NCBI GenBank assembly: GCA_914767715.1
Contig: OU612072.1
Span: 16,060,001 to 16,120,000, forward strand
Length of the DNA stretch: 60,000 nt
Source: Membranipora membranacea
Lineage: Eukaryota; Bryozoa; Gymnolaemata; Cheilostomatida; Membraniporidae
Direction of reading: 5' to 3'
Made by a program: the position numbers and the translations under genes. Below the pieces are notes generated by a model. That model was not told the origin of the DNA. It did no database searches and saw nothing but the letters and a program-made list of their open reading frames with translations. Position 1 is the stretch's first letter, and each line of letters begins with the position of its first letter. Positions 46,410 to 58,144 of this stretch are shown piece after piece.

Positions 46410-47639
46410 GTATTCGCTTTAAGTTAGGTGAGTATTTAATATTTTGGCCAAAATAGGCTGCTGATGGCAATTGGTATGTTATTATGATTTGCGTAGGTTT
46501 CTCTGCACACAAAGTCTTATATTGCCTAATGAGTATGACTCACTAGTATGAAGCACACTTACCCTCTTGAAGGCCAGCCCAGATGGCCAATCCTTATACA
46601 GAGTTAATTTGGGGTGTTTGTTAAAATTACATCCTTGATCGGCAAAGCTTGAGAAATTGCAGAGATGGATTTATGTTAAAAAAGAAAGGAGGTAGAGGTT
46701 GAACTCTCAATGAGCACCTCAGTTAGGTCATTAAAGAAAGTTCAATTTAACTCACCCTCCCTACATAAGTCAATCATAGAACACACAATAAGAGTTATGG
46801 CGTCTCATGATATCATATTCTCTCTTCACATGCTGCTCTTGATCACACGCTATATGGCAATTAACCAATAGCTACATCTCATGTCCTCTACCGATTAAAT
46901 AAAGCCATTTTGAGCAAGTTTAGAAATATTTAAAATGCCATCAACATTTTTTTTGCATAGCTCATTCCCTTATCATGTTTTTAGGGGTTTGCTCGATCAA
47001 AGCCAGTACACTATGACCACATCAACTAAACAAGTGTACTAGCCTTTTTTAAACAATTTTCTCTTATGGTAATCAATGCGGATGTGTTCTTGCACTCCCA
47101 ATCAAACTTGATCGGAGGTATGTTAGAAATATCGGCTTCAGCCGCTTTGGCTGCGGAGAGTAGAGTCTCATACAGTGATCCTCTCTCAAATAGCCATATT
47201 GGATATGATATTTGATCATGAGAATACAATTTACCACTTCCAGTAACTCAGCAAAGTTTGAGCATTTGTTGAATTTGAGCTGATCTTAATAGGTTTGATA
47301 AATCTCTTACCATGATCTCTGAAGACAATAATGTCCGCATCAAACTGTCCTGTAGTGCAACTGATGCCAAAAGACTTGTTATCAAAGTTGACCTTAACAG
47401 AAGCGTCACACAGAATAATGAAACGAGCGTACACGTTACTTCACAGAACTCTATGCCAATTCATCATTGTTGTCTGATAAGATAGTTCAGTAAGTTTGAC
47501 ATCTCATTATTTCATGATGCTCAGTTATTGTAAACAAAGCATTTTGGGCTTGATTTAACACTACCTTCATTGTCATAATTGGTCACGCATTATATCTAGG
47601 TGGAAATGCCCCCATTCGCTTTGGAGGCTGAGCTTTGTT

Positions 47640-48660
47640 CGGGCCATTGTTCGGCATTTGTTTTTTCCATTTACTGTGTAAGTATGATTTTTGATTTGAT
47701 TTGTTTATTTCATCGTTTAAATAATTCATAATATATGAGAAACATGTGAGTTTAAGATGATGAGGCTCCATATGCACATAGCTAACCGATGCGCAAATGC
47801 CCTGAGTTGGATTGGAAGTTATTTGACTCTTATAGTCATAACCCTTCAGCAGCGGAGGCGCTCACAATGAAGCCAGCAGGTACTGCTTTAAAACAGACTT
47901 AAATTATTCAATACATTTAATCGAATGGATTGAAACAGGCAAGCTGTCCCGACGAGCAACAGACGTTGATAGTCAGGTTGACAATGACCACAGCCAGATG
48001 TAGAGGGAAGGTAAGGCAGGTCGAGGAGAGATTTGCAAGTGGTGTGAGCAGGAATAGGAGGAGTTGATGAATACTAGATTTTGTGTTCGAGTAGACAGAT
48101 CCTGTGAGTGTAATCTGATGGAACAGGGAGGATGTTAGGACGTTTAAAAAAATGGTTTAGTGTTGGCCGCAAGGCTTTTGCAACAAACGTCCCTGATAAT
48201 TTTTCTTTTGAACAAAAAGAATTTCGTTTAAATGTGGTTCAGGAGCATTTCCCTAGGCTCCTATGCAGTACACAATGTTAATGTGAGCCAAAGAGTTATA
48301 TAATAGGAAGAGCACACGAAATGGCAAATAAAAAATTGAAGCGCTGAAAATTAGTCGAGACACTTGTTTAATTTTCCTCGAAGGTCATATATATAGAATT
48401 CCAACTAGGTTTGAATTTAACAGCTAGGAATTTTATTGAGTACACAGTAGAAAGCTCCGTGTTGTTCAAAGTTAAAGCTGACTCCAGGGAAAAGGGATTT
48501 TGATGATATTTGATCAAAATTTATTCAGGTGTGAGTTTACCTCATGAATATCGAGATTAAGAATTTTTTGCTCTCTTAAGACAGATTGGTGTTGTCTGCA
48601 AAAGCTATTATATCAAAAAAACTATATGTTTGGATCAAATAATTTATGTACATTATGAAT
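47640..48660 (-). mobile_element. Decayed LINE 3' half
   Basis: On the minus strand broken frames include IAFADNTNLS (normally FADDTN, so one catalytic Asp is lost), SIKFLAV and a C-terminal part, ending in a CR1-like 3' stretch rich in TAAA/TCAAA near 47.65-47.75 kb. Many stops. It sits inside the flank that is uninterrupted upstream of U2. Confidence 0.55.
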
Positions 48661-48663
48661 CAA

Positions 48664-49212
48664 GTTGAGTAACCTAGCGCTAACCCCCCCCCCCCACCCC
48701 GGTAAGAGCTCTTATAACAGTAATATCAACATCCTAAATACATGATATGAAACAAATCATCAATAATTAAATCCAATGTAGAGTTAGAAAACTAGAAAAT
48801 GATACTTTGGGGTTGCCTATCCTTTCTCCAACAAACTTGATTACTGTCAGTAACAAAGTTAGCTCTCAACAAGAGGCTCATTCATGCCTTTTGTATTGTC
48901 TATTAAATAAGTTCACCATACTCTATACTCTACGAAAGTCCCTTAACAACTGGACAGACTATCACTATTTACTATTACTAAGCTATTCGAGGATATTTAT
49001 ATATCTATGGTGAGTTTGATCACTTTCATGGCTGTCATGTAATCACATCAACTTGCTGATTAACTCTTGCATCATTCTGATACTCGACAGCTTTTCTACC
49101 CCTACATTGAATTTAATTAATGATAATATGTATTTATGTTATGTATTTACTATGTTCAAATTTTTATTAAAGGAATTATAAACAGGGCGCTATGTTATGC
49201 AAACTATATTTA
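48664..49212. repeat. Inverted repeat upstream of U5
   Basis: 48664-48790 is the reverse complement of the flank at 49090-49212 and of 25740-25850 (shared words AACATCCTAAATACATGATA, TCAATAATTAAATC, GTAGCGC type). A C-run (48684-48695, 12 nt) corresponds to the G-run of the U2 flank. The inverted copy thus resembles the U2 version more than its own neighbour. Confidence 0.7.
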
Positions 49213-49349
49213 TGACTATGCCAATCAGGGCGAATCAATCTCTGTCTTTGGTTGTTGGAATGACCAATAATTGAAAGTCTTGGTATTAATTTGATTTTCA
49301 CACACCATCAATTTAATTCTGAAATTGAAAAATACTATGTTCTCTGAGG

Positions 49350-51640
49350 CATCATTTTAAGCATATCCGTATTTTAACAGGCTACATTTTAAGCTTAGAG
49401 TGACAATTCACCGTCATTACTCATGCCACCTTTATAATCCTTTCTTCACAATTTTTATGCACAGTTCACTGATCTAATTACCACTAACTATAAAGATATC
49501 GGGGAAAGATCATACTCTGAAATAAATTTTCAGCAAGGGCTGTCTTTAGCTTGGTGCTCCTGGCGCAGCGCCAGTACGTTGCCCATGAGCCCCAGTTAAA
49601 AAATACAGGTATCAGAAAACAGAAATATTTTATGGAGTAAAAACTGAGAAACAGAACCAATTCATAATATTTTAGGAGCTCTGATGGGGGCTGACATCTT
49701 GAATTCTCATTTTGTAACTCTTTTCATAATATTATAATCACACTTTTTTACCTTCTGTATAAGTGATTATATGATTTTTCTATTCATCTTGAGGAATTTA
49801 TATTAAAACTTCCATTGAACAAGCCATGCACTACTGTTTGCTTTGGTTATTGAGTTTTGGGGAAAATTTAAAACTGGAGAGTTGAAGAGCTTCATCACGC
49901 TGAAAAGTATTTTAGATTATAAGAGTGTTAGGTAGAATACACATTATGGCACGACAATAGTAGCAGCTAATATTAAATGCAGTATTTTATATTGATATGC
50001 TAATTTAGGCAATCGGCATCAACTCTGTTAGTCCAAGCTGAGAGGCTGCTGTCGTAATGTATTTGTAAGGTAATAATAGCTGCAAAACTGTTTTTTAATT
50101 TCATCAGTTAGGCTTTAAATACATCTCCAATCCAACTATTGAATGCCTGTGCACAAATGAAGAAGTTTCTTAGTGTCAGTAACTCTTTGCTGTCAGTAAA
50201 GCAATTATATCTGTGTTATTGTTGTATTCGTGTTGTAAATTGTAATGTAATTATAGTCTTAGAAGGTAGTAGGACCCATTGTCCATGTTTGCTTCAGTCT
50301 GCCAATCCCAACCATGCTATGTTGATCAAAATAGAGGGGCACCCAAGCTCGATATTTGACATTAAAAAAGCAACAAATACGCTTTATGAGCATTATAAAC
50401 CCAAAGGTTGTTTGAGTTGGAGTGTGATTGTGAGTCCTTGTTTTATACTATTACTGTATTGATGAAGATCAATGAATATTAAGCTAAAGCCCACACTATA
50501 GCCTAATATTTGACCAAATTTTTCACAAGGCAGAAAATGGGTTGCTGAAACGCGCATTGCACAGCTGTTGTATTTCCCTAAGGTATTCTATCAATGCTTC
50601 ACACTTGAGAAGAATATTCGATGGGCCATGTTGACTGCATCTGGTCAAACCCTGATACTGCTTGTTCATGACTGACTAATAATTCACATGTAAGCCAATG
50701 ACATGGCTCTGTTCGGTTTGGTTGGCGACATCTAACCAAACCAATCAGACCCAACGCACTTGCCAGGAACTACATCAATACCCTGTATATCTGCTGCAGC
50801 CAAGGGCCTCCTGAGAAGCGTCATCTGGTGGCTGAGGATGACTGGTAGTGTTGCCAGTGATATTCTCATGTAAAACTGTGGTGGATTTTCCACCACAGCT
50901 GAACATTCAAAATAAAATTTCATAAATTCATGTATCATGAGTTGTCTTCCCATTTTATCATTTATAGTATCTTTTCTAATTTTGATAATACTATGCTTTT
51001 AATAACTGATTTCATCAGCCAGTATTATAATATTCTTTTAATAACTGATTTTAACTCTGACAAAGCCGTCTATGGAAGTTTCCATGGAATATTTCCACAG
51101 TTAGAGTATCACATGACCTACTTTGCTTTTGTAACTAAACACAGTGGAATAAGTTCCTCCCAGTTAGTGTGTAGCAGCTGAAGCAACAAGACCTTATCTT
51201 TTTAAACTAGTCCAGACTTGCCAACCTAAATTTTCCAAAAAGTTTCGTAAATGCTTAAAATGCTTATAAAACTCATGGGCGCCTCATATGACCAGAAATT
51301 GCCTCAAAAATTTTTTCGCGCTTTGCCTTACAACTTAACCAACTGAAGTAAGTTTCTTGAGTTCTGCCTGCTGGCAGACCTCCCTGCCTTGACATAATGT
51401 TGCCTTGTTTGTACTCTGTTGTTGGACTGCAGCCTCTCTTGGGTAGTAGGTAGAGGCTAAGTGAAAATCCCCATTGCACCACTGCATACATTGACCTGAT
51501 TCCCAGTTCAGTTCCTCCCAGCTATCTCGCAAAGGTAGTTAAAACCCAGAGCCATTCCCTCCCACTCATTTACCTTGCCCGATGAATTCTTAATGGTTTG
51601 TCCATATCCCTTTCCTCCCCAATTTATCTTGCCCGATAGA
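49350..51640. other. Intergenic; holds another copy of the dispersed repeat
   Basis: 50570-50830 matches the repeat family of 19.68 kb (CCCTAAGGTATTCTATCAAT, TGGTTGGCGACATCTAACCA). An open frame at 50139-50462 (107 codons) has no protein signature. Nothing else was found. Confidence 0.5.
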
Positions 51641-51759
51641 TATGTTAATAGTTTGTCCATATCCCATTACCCTCCTCTCGTTACCTTCCCCCTCAGATAG
51701 AGTTGTGTACTCGGTTTATTCACAGGCAGATAGAGTCGGCGTACTCGATATATTTCCAC

Positions 51760-52010
51760 TTGTCACATGGCAATGGCAACACAGGAGGGCACGCCAGTGT
51801 GCGCCAGCCTTGTCATGCGGCTTAATAAAACTACGCCAAGAGGAGGAGAATGAGATACTAAACATTGTGGCAAGTGCTACTGTAGTCAATCTGTGCACTG
51901 ATGAAACAAAGCGATGGGAGACGAGTATGGCTGCAATCACCGCAGTGGTAATTGAGAAATCACCGGTCATGTCTGGGCACTGACCAAGTCTGACAAAGGA
52001 CTCAGGGCAT
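51760..52010. repeat. Dispersed repeat, second copy of 20.03-20.38 kb
   Basis: See shared words GGCACGCCAGTGTGCGCCAG and GAAATCACCGGT. Non-coding. Confidence 0.6.
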
Positions 52011-52081
52011 ATAAGGTAATTTTGTGAACCCGAGTTATCTCCACATCTCGAAAAGGCCAAAATTCATATAAATTATAAAGC

Positions 52082-53412
52082 GAAAAACTTCTTTTGTGGC
52101 TGGCATAAAAAGTTATCAAGCTACAGACCTCAAATTTTCAGGACACACTCACAAACTGTGTATTTCTTTGCCCCCCATGAAAGTGGACTAATTGCATACA
52201 TAAGCCGGCAGCAGGGCAGCAATTTATATAATTTTTTAACCGTTTTCCGTAAAGCTTTCGATATGTTGGTAGATATTTTCCTTGTTTACTAAAGAAAATA
52301 ACCACTATGTTCCTCAGAAGATGAGCAATCCAATGATATAAAAAATTGTGGTGTCAGACCATTTGAAGCCATGCTGCTGCTCAAAAGAAAATGTGCTTCT
52401 ACATTATTTTATTGATTTGCGATGATTTAGCTGTGCACAAATATGCTGATTGTGTGTGTATTCATCATCAGTAATGTAATGTAATTATTGTAATACAGAA
52501 TTCATGCTCCACTAAATATAAGGCAGACACTCTAATTATGATACAACATGTCTGTGTAGCTCAGTGGATAATTCTCTATTTCGTCAACGCAGAGCTCTGG
52601 GGTCGAGTTGGTGCCAAATTTTTTATACTCTCAATATGGCTATAAATCATAATGATTGTAAAGAGGAATCCTTTTTTGTTGCAAACAAAATAAGTTGTCG
52701 AGCTACAGACCTCAGATTTTCAGATCATACTCAAAAAATGCCCGCCATGAAAATGGAGTAGTTGCATACATATGCCGGCAGCAGGGCAGCAATTTTATCA
52801 TTTTCAAACTGTTTTCCATAAAGCTTTCGATATGTTGGTAGATATTTTCCTTGTTCACTAAAGAAAATAACCACTGTGTTCCTCAGAAGATGAGCAATCC
52901 AATGATATAAAAATTTGTGGTGTCAGACCATTCGAAGCCATGCTGCTGCTCAAAACGAAAATGTGCCTACACATTATTTTACTGATTTGTGATGCTTTAG
53001 AGAAAGCTTCTTTTGTAGCTGGCATAAGCAATTATTGAGCTACAGACCTCAGATTTTCAGGACACACTCACAAACTGTGTATTTCTTTGCCCCCATGAAA
53101 GTAGAATAATTGCATACATAAGCCGGCAGCAGGGCAGCAATTTATATCATTTTTTAACTGTTTTCCATAAAGCTTTCGATATGTTAATAGATATTTTCCT
53201 TGTTTACTAAAAAAAGTAACCACTGTGTTCCTCAGAAGATGAGCAATCCAATGATATAAAAATTTGTGGTGTCAGACCATTCGAAGCCATGCTGCTGCTA
53301 AAAAGAAAATGTGCCTACACATTATTTTACTGATTTGTGATGCTTTAGAGAAAGCTTCTTTTGTAGCTGGCATAATAAGCAATTATTGAGCTACAGACCT
53401 CAGATTTTCAGG
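52082..53412. repeat. Satellite-like tandem array, about 350-bp unit, three full copies and a partial
   Basis: Units at about 52082-52430, 52655-53000, 53001-53350 and a partial one to 53412 share GAGCTACAGACCTCAGATTT, GCCGGCAGCAGGGCAGCAAT, TAAAGCTTTCGATATGTT, CAGAAGATGAGCAATCCAAT and AAGCCATGCTGCTGCT. A unique spacer of about 220 bp containing a tRNA-like stretch splits the first two. Very similar copies suggest recent expansion. Confidence 0.9.
52553..52615 (+). repeat. tRNA-like relic (A-box only)
   Basis: GTAGCTCAGTGGATAATTC looks like a D arm and A box, but the B box (GGGTCGAGTTGG) is poor and the stems do not close. Probably the head of an old SINE between satellite units. Confidence 0.35.
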
Positions 53413-53419
53413 ACATACA

Positions 53420-54050
53420 CTGAGTTTCATGCCCCATATATCATTACCCAACCAGCAACATTATTGTATAATTAACCCTGCCTGCCAAATAAACTACATT
53501 CATTATTGCTATTGTATTGTTATAGTATAATCCTTTACAGTTCTAGCCCAGTTCTAGTCAACATTATATAATTGGATTGACATTGTATTCAATGAGTTTG
53601 TATTTAGATGACCAGGCAAGTTAGCTGCTACAATGAAAGCATTCCATTCGAATTTTCCTCCTCACAATTTTTGTAAGCACAGAAAACTCTTAGTATCGAG
53701 TATGATGAGCCGACAAAATACCTATGTTCAACTCTTCTGTGTTGTACTGTAGGCCTACCCTAAGCTATATCTTGTGCAATCTGAGAATGTAGGCAACAAC
53801 TGCATAAATAGAATACATCGGCTAAATTATGCTAGCAGAATTATCACAAAACTTTGCTACTAATAAAAAAGTACAACATCGCTCACCAGTTGAGCGAGGA
53901 TCTACTTTGTATCAATCGCCCTACATGCCTAAGTGGAGAAAAGTGATATGCGAATGAGGCCATATTCTCCACAGAACTACCGAAAATATGCTGACTGATG
54001 CTAGAAAACATACTTGGTGTCAAAGCATACAGTATTAATACTGATTATTG
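53420..54050. other. No gene recognised
   Basis: AT-rich DNA after the satellite. Nothing supported. Confidence 0.4.
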
Positions 54051-54054
54051 GCAT

Positions 54055-56125
54055 AGTCTTAATCTACGCTCCTTGGGATTTTTGAGATTGAATGGCTCTG
54101 AGCAAGGATTTAGCTCTGAATGCTATGGTATGTGGGTAGAGAGAGGCAAAGGTAAATCTATAGTAAACCTGGTATACACTCATTACCTGTCTACAAAGGA
54201 GCTCTTGATGTTAAACTTTATCATTCCCAGCCATCTCAGTTATATGGTGTACAGGAAGCAATTGTGGCATTTTTCTCTCTCACTCTTGGATGGTAGTTCC
54301 CTAGCAGGTGTTGGCACTAGTACAGATAGTATTTAAATGTTAGGCTAGTGACAAGACAACAACGTTTACAGTAATACATTTTAAGCTGTCAGCTTGTGTG
54401 CCACAAGCAGGGAGGTTAGCCTTTAACAGGCATAATGACTTAATTACCTCAATATTCCTTGTCAAAATTTTTAATTATCGAATTAATTGTCGCTGGTAGT
54501 TAATCCTACACACACATTCCATTACACTTGTAACAAGTCATCATGACACACTTGTGGAATTAGAGAGACAGGATGTCATCGTAAGCTGACCTAACTTCCT
54601 GTCTTTTGCTGCTGATAATGAATGCGATGAGTTATTAATTTTGCGAATGTACATGTTTACAATGATGGTTGTTTTGGTGAAAGTACAATCATGATCATTC
54701 TTTGACAGAAGAGTGAGAGGGCGGGAAGTTTTAACCTTTTATGAAAAATACTAGATGGTTGACCAAATTCCATTTGTATATTTTCATCGAATTATTTCAC
54801 CAAACTCTGCTTCCAAGCTCATCATAGTACAGAGTAACTATGCCAAAAATGAGATTGCTTTGCAAAAAAATCTCTTGCGCCCTTATTATCCGGTATTTGC
54901 AACCATGTTTCATCGATTTTCCTCTGCTACTTGGTCAACTACAAGAGCTGAGCCAGATACAACATACAGTGGTTGTATCTGGCTCAGCTCTTGATAATCT
55001 GCTGCTAGCTCATTACGATAATCTGTGTGTTTACCCAAAGGGTTAACCATTTTTAAATCTACTGGTACCTTTTACGTTCTGTGCAGGTTGCCTATGAATG
55101 CCAATGTCAACAAAATTAACATTCTGACTGGCTTATCTTGATTATGACTTCATGGGTAAACAACTTGGATAACAACAATACATCCAATTATGCTTGAACT
55201 CAGCTGCTTGGCTAAGATGTTGATGTCAAGTAAAAGGTAAACAATTGGCAAATAGACACTGAGAATCTTGTTCAATTCAATAAGCTAATCCCATTGAAAG
55301 TGATCAGGCAGATTGAACTGTAGATTGTAGCCATTGAATGCATGCATTGAAAAGTTTGGTGTGTTGAAAGTTCTTTCAACCTAAAGGTTTATCAATGAAT
55401 ATCAAGACTGATTTCACCAACCTACTCCAGATTAATACAATTTTCAACTAAAAAGGTTTAATTTATTTAACATTTCATTTCAAATCAATTGCATGTAATT
55501 GAGTGATGTGGCTAGTATCGGGCAAAACAACATCGATGCATCAGTTCCATGTGGTCTACCGAATAAATTTCCTAGAAGTTTCGACCATTACGACAGGATT
55601 TCCACAATGCAGCTATAGTCTGGAGTTCCAATCAAGGAGTACTTTTACTCCTTGTTCCAATCATTTCAACAAATTCCTGCCAAAGGAATACCCACACTGA
55701 TATTTATTCTGTTATATATGAGACCGGTAGCTTAGACAGGCGGCTGGGTTGCCAGATTAGGGGCTTGTAGGGCTATTACATCAGTTAAGATTTAGAGCGG
55801 TAAATAATTGCCTGGACAGCCTTGTAGCAGACAATCTTTCAAAGCTATCAGCTTAATATTATCGCCTGCATTGATATATTTAGAATGTACAGTGACCATC
55901 AGACATTCCGTACAAACGAGTTCTATTGTGTCATTGGACTATAGGTCTGTTTGATCAAGAAGTAACAGGGGAAGCTGTTACTCCTTGGTTTGATTTACCC
56001 TTGCTTCTCTCTACCCACATTCCATAAAATTCAGAGCTTGCGCTCCATGCCCAGAACATCTTCAGCCAACAAACAGCTAATGAAAGCCATCCACGCTAAA
56101 AAATCCCAAGGAGCGTAGATTAACC
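54055..56125. repeat. Inverted repeat pair bracketing 2 kb
   Basis: About 54055-54155 (AATCTACGCTCCTTGGGATT, ATGTGGGTAGAGAGA) recurs in reverse complement at about 56000-56120 (TCTCTCTACCCACATTCC, AATCCCAAGGAGCGTAGATT). The arms may be TIRs of a decayed DNA transposon or two inverted repeat copies. No transposase is visible between them; an open frame at 53998-54336 overlaps the left arm and is unassigned. Confidence 0.55.
54942..54993. repeat. Perfect 22-bp hairpin, 8-nt loop
   Basis: CAAGAGCTGAGCCAGATACA(AC) at 54942-54963 pairs base for base with 54972-54993 around the loop ATACAGTG. It lies near the middle of the inverted-repeat-bounded 2-kb block. Confidence 0.95.
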
Positions 56126-56129
56126 CTTA

Positions 56130-57530
56130 GTGTGTCATTTATATAATCCCTCTGGTTAGCTATTCTTGTTGAAATTCCTAAAAATGATAAGGGGTTGTGA
56201 AAATTGATATATATCTTAAAATCTACAGGGTGTAGAAGGAAAGTTTAAATAAACTTCTTCTAAACAAGATTCCTGATCTATCTATATAACTTTTAACCAC
56301 CCAGCAATAACAGATATGATTGATGAGGTATTGAAACACACAAAAAAGTGTACAACTAGACTTATTTTGTATATATCTGAACACAAATACTCTCACACCG
56401 GTCTTACAGAGTCATAATTTGTACCACTGGACAGGGAATTTTGTTTAGATGAGAAATAAAATAATAACTAACTCTTTACGAGCAATGATACTACCATGGT
56501 GATGATTATAGCAAGGAGGGTTCAATATTAGCAAAGTTTATGCAAGCAGTGCCATCGTACTATAATCCTCTATCAATTGGTAAGCTGCTTTGTACTAATT
56601 TCTAAAAGTTATTAAACTGCATTGTACTAACTACTAACCAGGATAGTAGTCTTGGACCTCACTAACCAAAAAATTTGTACTAGCAGCACCGATTCCCACC
56701 TAACTGCAACCCTCTATGAGCCATAAGAAGCTTAACACAGGGATAAACCGACTTGTAAATTTGCCTGCCATTGCTAAACACAATGCCTGAGAAACCATTC
56801 TGTGATCAATGAAGAGGGAGTTCATTGCTGTGATCAAACCTCAATATGTATGTGTGCGCTATACAAATGACACTTCTTGTTACATACAGAGGTAGACCGA
56901 CCCCTTCACCAATCTCAACCGGACTCACCCACACAGTTCAGCCGACAACCAAATGTATCATCTAATGATATATGACAAGATGTAAGATCAGTGCATCAAC
57001 ATGAACCTAGTGCTCAGCCTATTTGACGAGTGATGAACCTTTTGATCATGTTTTGGAAATGAATTGAAAGCTGTTTATTTTAAAAAACAAGTCGTACTCA
57101 TTGAACTCTTAAATATAACTGATATACATGTTAATCCACAGTAGGAATACCTGCATCGAACTAAAGTTCACTGATGCCTGAATAGGATGCAAAGCATTGG
57201 AATGAAAAATTATGAATAATCGACGAGGTGAGAACAATAAACTGTCAAAAAAAAAAATTGAATCAGTAGAAAATACTAAAAAGTTTAGATGTTATTCTTG
57301 CATATGTTAACCCACAAAACATTGGCATTCAAAATCAACAACCCTAGAAGGCCTCCTGCGATTGTCAACAGGATAATAAAATACCAGTAGGCGCAAGAAA
57401 TGTCCTAAAGTCAATTGATATATCAATACAAATGTGAACACTGAACAGCTTGAAACTTTGCTGAAATGAGAGCATGTGCCCATCCCTATCAATTATCATA
57501 TGGGGAAAGTTTATGTGGCACTACTTTTTG
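56130..57530. other. Mostly featureless; one weak + strand exon candidate
   Basis: 56890-56975 follows CATACAG and reads VDRPLHQSQPDSPTQFSR then QPNVSSNDI and a stop: Ser/Pro/Gln-rich like a C-terminal tail. No partner exon was found. The rest shows nothing. Confidence 0.25.
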
Positions 57531-57532
57531 AT

Positions 57533-58144
57533 CTATCGATTCAACAGTGTGCAGTGACAACATAGTGCTGCGCAGATATAAGAGTGTGACTTTTGTGGCA
57601 GTTCACTATCGGAGGAGGCGCTTATGGTGCATATTTGATGTGTCATGACTGGTGTCCGCTCTATACCACCATGAGTCTCAATTATAGTCTGAAAAGAAGA
57701 AAAATGTATATCAATCACCGTGTCATACTTTCAGAGCGATTGTGGCTAAATTAGGGGGAGGGTGTCAACGTGTCGCTGGCTAAAGTATCCTCAATTTGAT
57801 ATATTTGGTATATTCGATATTTACCGCAACCCATCACCAAAAAAACTATATATAATACGCGTCTAAGTGATGTAGCAACAATCATGAATCAGAGGATCAC
57901 ATTGTTTGACATAATAATTTTGCTGGTGACTCCCAAAATATTGATAGATAAGCATTGGTGATCATTCAAGCCCATACATACCTTGGGTGGGGGGGGGGTA
58001 TTTGTCCCTGGTGTCTTCACAACTTCAGTTCCAAGTGTAACAAAGAGAGCATCAGCAGAGTGTGCTTCTTTGAAGCTGGAGTTATTGGTGGTGGGTGACA
58101 AGGTGTGAGAAATCTGCTGAGTATGATGCTCTGTTGTATATCTT
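57533..58144 (-). CDS. 3' end of an unidentified minus-strand gene (two exons)
   Basis: Exon 57982-58144 (1 + 54 codons) follows GACTCAG and ends CCCAAG before GTATGT. It reads TTEHHTQQISHTLSPTTNNS, then FKEAHSADALFVTLGTEVVK and TPGTNTPPPPK. Exon 57533-57688 follows a strong polypyrimidine TTCTTCTTTTCAG and reads TIIETHGGIERTPVMTHQIC, SASSDSELPQKSHS, then YICAALCCHCTLLNR and a stop at 57533-57535. Phases match (0-0). The polar Ser/Thr/Pro region and the Cys-rich hydrophobic end (CAALCCHC) could be a membrane-proximal or palmitoylated terminus. Family not recognised; upstream exons beyond 58.15 kb were not found. Confidence 0.5.

Noticed and set aside
55720-55770. tRNA-like sequence (GGTAGCTTAGACAGGCGGC)
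   Set aside because: Only a vague A-box likeness; no B box and no closing stems.
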